Shown: piece after piece, positions 14,811 through 16,130 of the stretch | How positions within the stretch are numbered: the stretch's first letter is position 1 | Layout: each line of letters opens with the position of its first letter | Source: Deltaproteobacteria bacterium | GTDB lineage: Bacteria > Desulfobacterota > Binatia > Binatales > Binataceae | Length of the DNA: 16,130 bases | NCBI GenBank assembly: GCA_021799555.1 | Contig: JAJZAG010000045.1 | Location: 1-16,130 of the forward strand | Direction: 5' to 3' | Translations under genes and position numbers: made by a program | Notes under the pieces: generated by a model | Database searches by the model: none | What the model saw: only the letters and a program-made list of their open reading frames with translations | Told to the model about the DNA's origin: nothing

Positions 14811-16121
14811 ATGATTGAATTGGTGAGTAACCCCGATTTGGGCGCTCGAATCAAGGTGATCGGCGCCGGCGGATGCGGCGGCAACGCGGTGAATCACATG
14901 ATCGCCGCAGGCGTTCGCAACGTCGATTTTATCGCCGTGAACACTGATTCCCAGGCGCTCCAGAACAATCACGCGCCTCTGAAACTCCAGATCGGAGAGA
15001 CGCTGACTCGTGGCCGCGGCGCCGGCGGAAACCCCGAGATCGGACGCAAGGCCGCGCTTGAAGACGAGGACCGCATCCGCGGTGAACTCGCCGACGCCGA
15101 GATGGTCTTCGTCACGGCTGGAATGGGCGGAGGCACCGGAACCGGCTCGGCCCCGGTGATCGCGCGAATCGCGCGAGAGCTTGGCGCGCTGACCGTCGGC
15201 GTCGTCACCAAGCCGTTCCAGTTTGAGGCGAAAAAGCGGATGGCAGCGGCCGAAGAGGGTCTTCGCGAGCTCAAAAATTCGGTTGACACGCTGATCACGA
15301 TTCCCAATCAGCGCTTGCTCTCGGTCGCAAATCGCAACACTACGCTGCGCGAGGCATTCGCCAAGGCCGACGACGTTCTGCTGCAGGCGGTGCGCGGAAT
15401 CTCGGAACTGGTGACTGTTCACGGACTCATCAATCTGGATTTTGCCGACGTGCGCACGATCATGTCGGAGATGGGGATGGCGATGATGGGCGCCGCGACG
15501 GCCTCGGGAGAGAACCGCGCTGTCGAGGCCGCGCAACGCGCGATCTCAAGCCCGCTGCTCGAGGACGTTTCGATCAAGGGCGCGCGCGGATTGCTGATCA
15601 ACGTGACTGGCGGTCCCGAAATGTCGCTCTATGAAGTAAACGAGGCGGCCAGCCTGATCCAGGAGGAGGCCGATGACGACGCCAATATCATCTTCGGTGC
15701 GGTGGTCGATGAGAAAGCCGGCGCCGAGATTCGCGTAACCGTTATCGCAACCGGCTTCGGCGAAAAGGAACTTCCGTTTTCGAAATATTCGCCCTCCGGT
15801 GCGCCAATCACCGCGCCGATCGCGGCGGCGGCGACCCGTCCGGTCGATCCCGCCGAGAATCGTACGCCTGCCGCGCCGGCATCCGCGTCAGCTCCGATTC
15901 CATCGTCGGCGCAGGTGCGCCAGTTTCCGGGCGGAAAGCCGGTGCGCAGGATGGGTCTAATCGTCGATGAAAGCAGCCTGGATATTCCTGCGTTCAAACG
16001 CCGTGGAATGTCCGCTCCTTCTGAGGAAAGCGGCGCTGCGGAGCGCCTCGAACCTAACGTGCTGCTCGACGGCGACGACAAGCTGGACGTGCCGACCTTC
16101 CTGCGCAAGCATCCTAATTGA
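14811..16121 (+). CDS. ftsZ: Cell division GTPase FtsZ
   Basis: FtsZ is the tubulin-like GTPase that forms the division ring. From ATG 14811 the product is 436 residues. The N-terminal domain has IGAGGCGGNAVNHM, NTDSQAL and the GTP signature G106-GGTGTG112-SAPV. The catalytic T7 loop is N208-L-D-F-A-D213, and the globular part ends near residue 316 (IRVTVIATGF). A variable linker rich in alanine and proline follows. The C-terminal peptide is LDVPTFLRKHPN (425-436), which should bind FtsA. Unusually, a second similar motif, LDIPAFKRR, lies at 390-398. An in-frame upstream start at 14640 falls inside ftsA and is rejected in favour of the strong ribosome binding site. The window ends nine bases after the stop, so a terminator cannot be judged. 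Confidence 0.97.
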   Translation: MIELVSNPDLGARIKVIGAGGCGGNAVNHMIAAGVRNVDFIAVNTDSQALQNNHAPLKLQIGETLTRGRGAGGNPEIGRKAALEDEDRIRGELADAEMVFVTAGMGGGTGTGSAPVIARIARELGALTVGVVTKPFQFEAKKRMAAAEEGLRELKNSVDTLITIPNQRLLSVANRNTTLREAFAKADDVLLQAVRGISELVTVHGLINLDFADVRTIMSEMGMAMMGAATASGENRAVEAAQRAISSPLLEDVSIKGARGLLINVTGGPEMSLYEVNEAASLIQEEADDDANIIFGAVVDEKAGAEIRVTVIATGFGEKELPFSKYSPSGAPITAPIAAAATRPVDPAENRTPAAPASASAPIPSSAQVRQFPGGKPVRRMGLIVDESSLDIPAFKRRGMSAPSEESGAAERLEPNVLLDGDDKLDVPTFLRKHPN

Positions 16122-16130
16122 CGCACTGGC

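Overview
The window holds one co-directional division and cell wall (dcw) cluster, all on the + strand. The order is mraZ, rsmH (mraW), ftsL, ftsI, murE, mraY, murD, ftsW, murG, murC, murB, an ftsQ-like gene, ftsA and ftsZ. The DNA is GC-rich with strong codon bias, and the long antisense ORFs are shadows of it. Gene order, a MurE with the DNPR meso-diaminopimelate signature, an MraY, an FtsI with a C-terminal PASTA domain and an FtsZ ending in a conserved C-terminal peptide indicate a diderm, DAP-type bacterium. It looks like the broad deltaproteobacterial grade or a related uncultured phylum such as Binatota. That placement is a low-confidence inference from style and gene order, not from any search.

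Layout. Positions 1-462 are comparatively AT-rich and carry no convincing gene, only two modest stem-loops and a T-tract. From 463 to 510 there is a compact control region: a TTGACA hexamer, an extended -10-like element, three TGGKN repeats at an exact 10-bp period (the arrangement known for MraZ operators) and a strong ribosome binding site. Positions 515-16121 are almost wall-to-wall coding. Most junctions overlap (ATGA, GTGA, 14 nt and 47 nt), and the largest gap is 68 bp before ftsZ. The window ends 9 bases after the ftsZ stop.

How the genes work together. MraZ probably represses its own operon. RsmH methylates 16S rRNA. MurB, MurC, MurD and MurE make UDP-MurNAc and its tripeptide. MraY and MurG make lipid I and lipid II. 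FtsW polymerises lipid II and FtsI cross-links the strands at the septum. FtsL and the FtsQ-like protein regulate that pair. FtsA anchors the FtsZ ring. Two cytoplasmic steps usually encoded here are missing from the window: MurF (normally between murE and mraY) and Ddl (normally near murB/ftsQ).

I did not find a new kind of system. This is core housekeeping DNA with some lineage-specific features: the putative MraZ operator overlapping the promoter, the clean absence of murF, a divergent FtsQ, a PASTA-bearing FtsI, a second C-terminal-peptide-like motif in FtsZ, and a Glu-to-Asp change in the MurG donor site.
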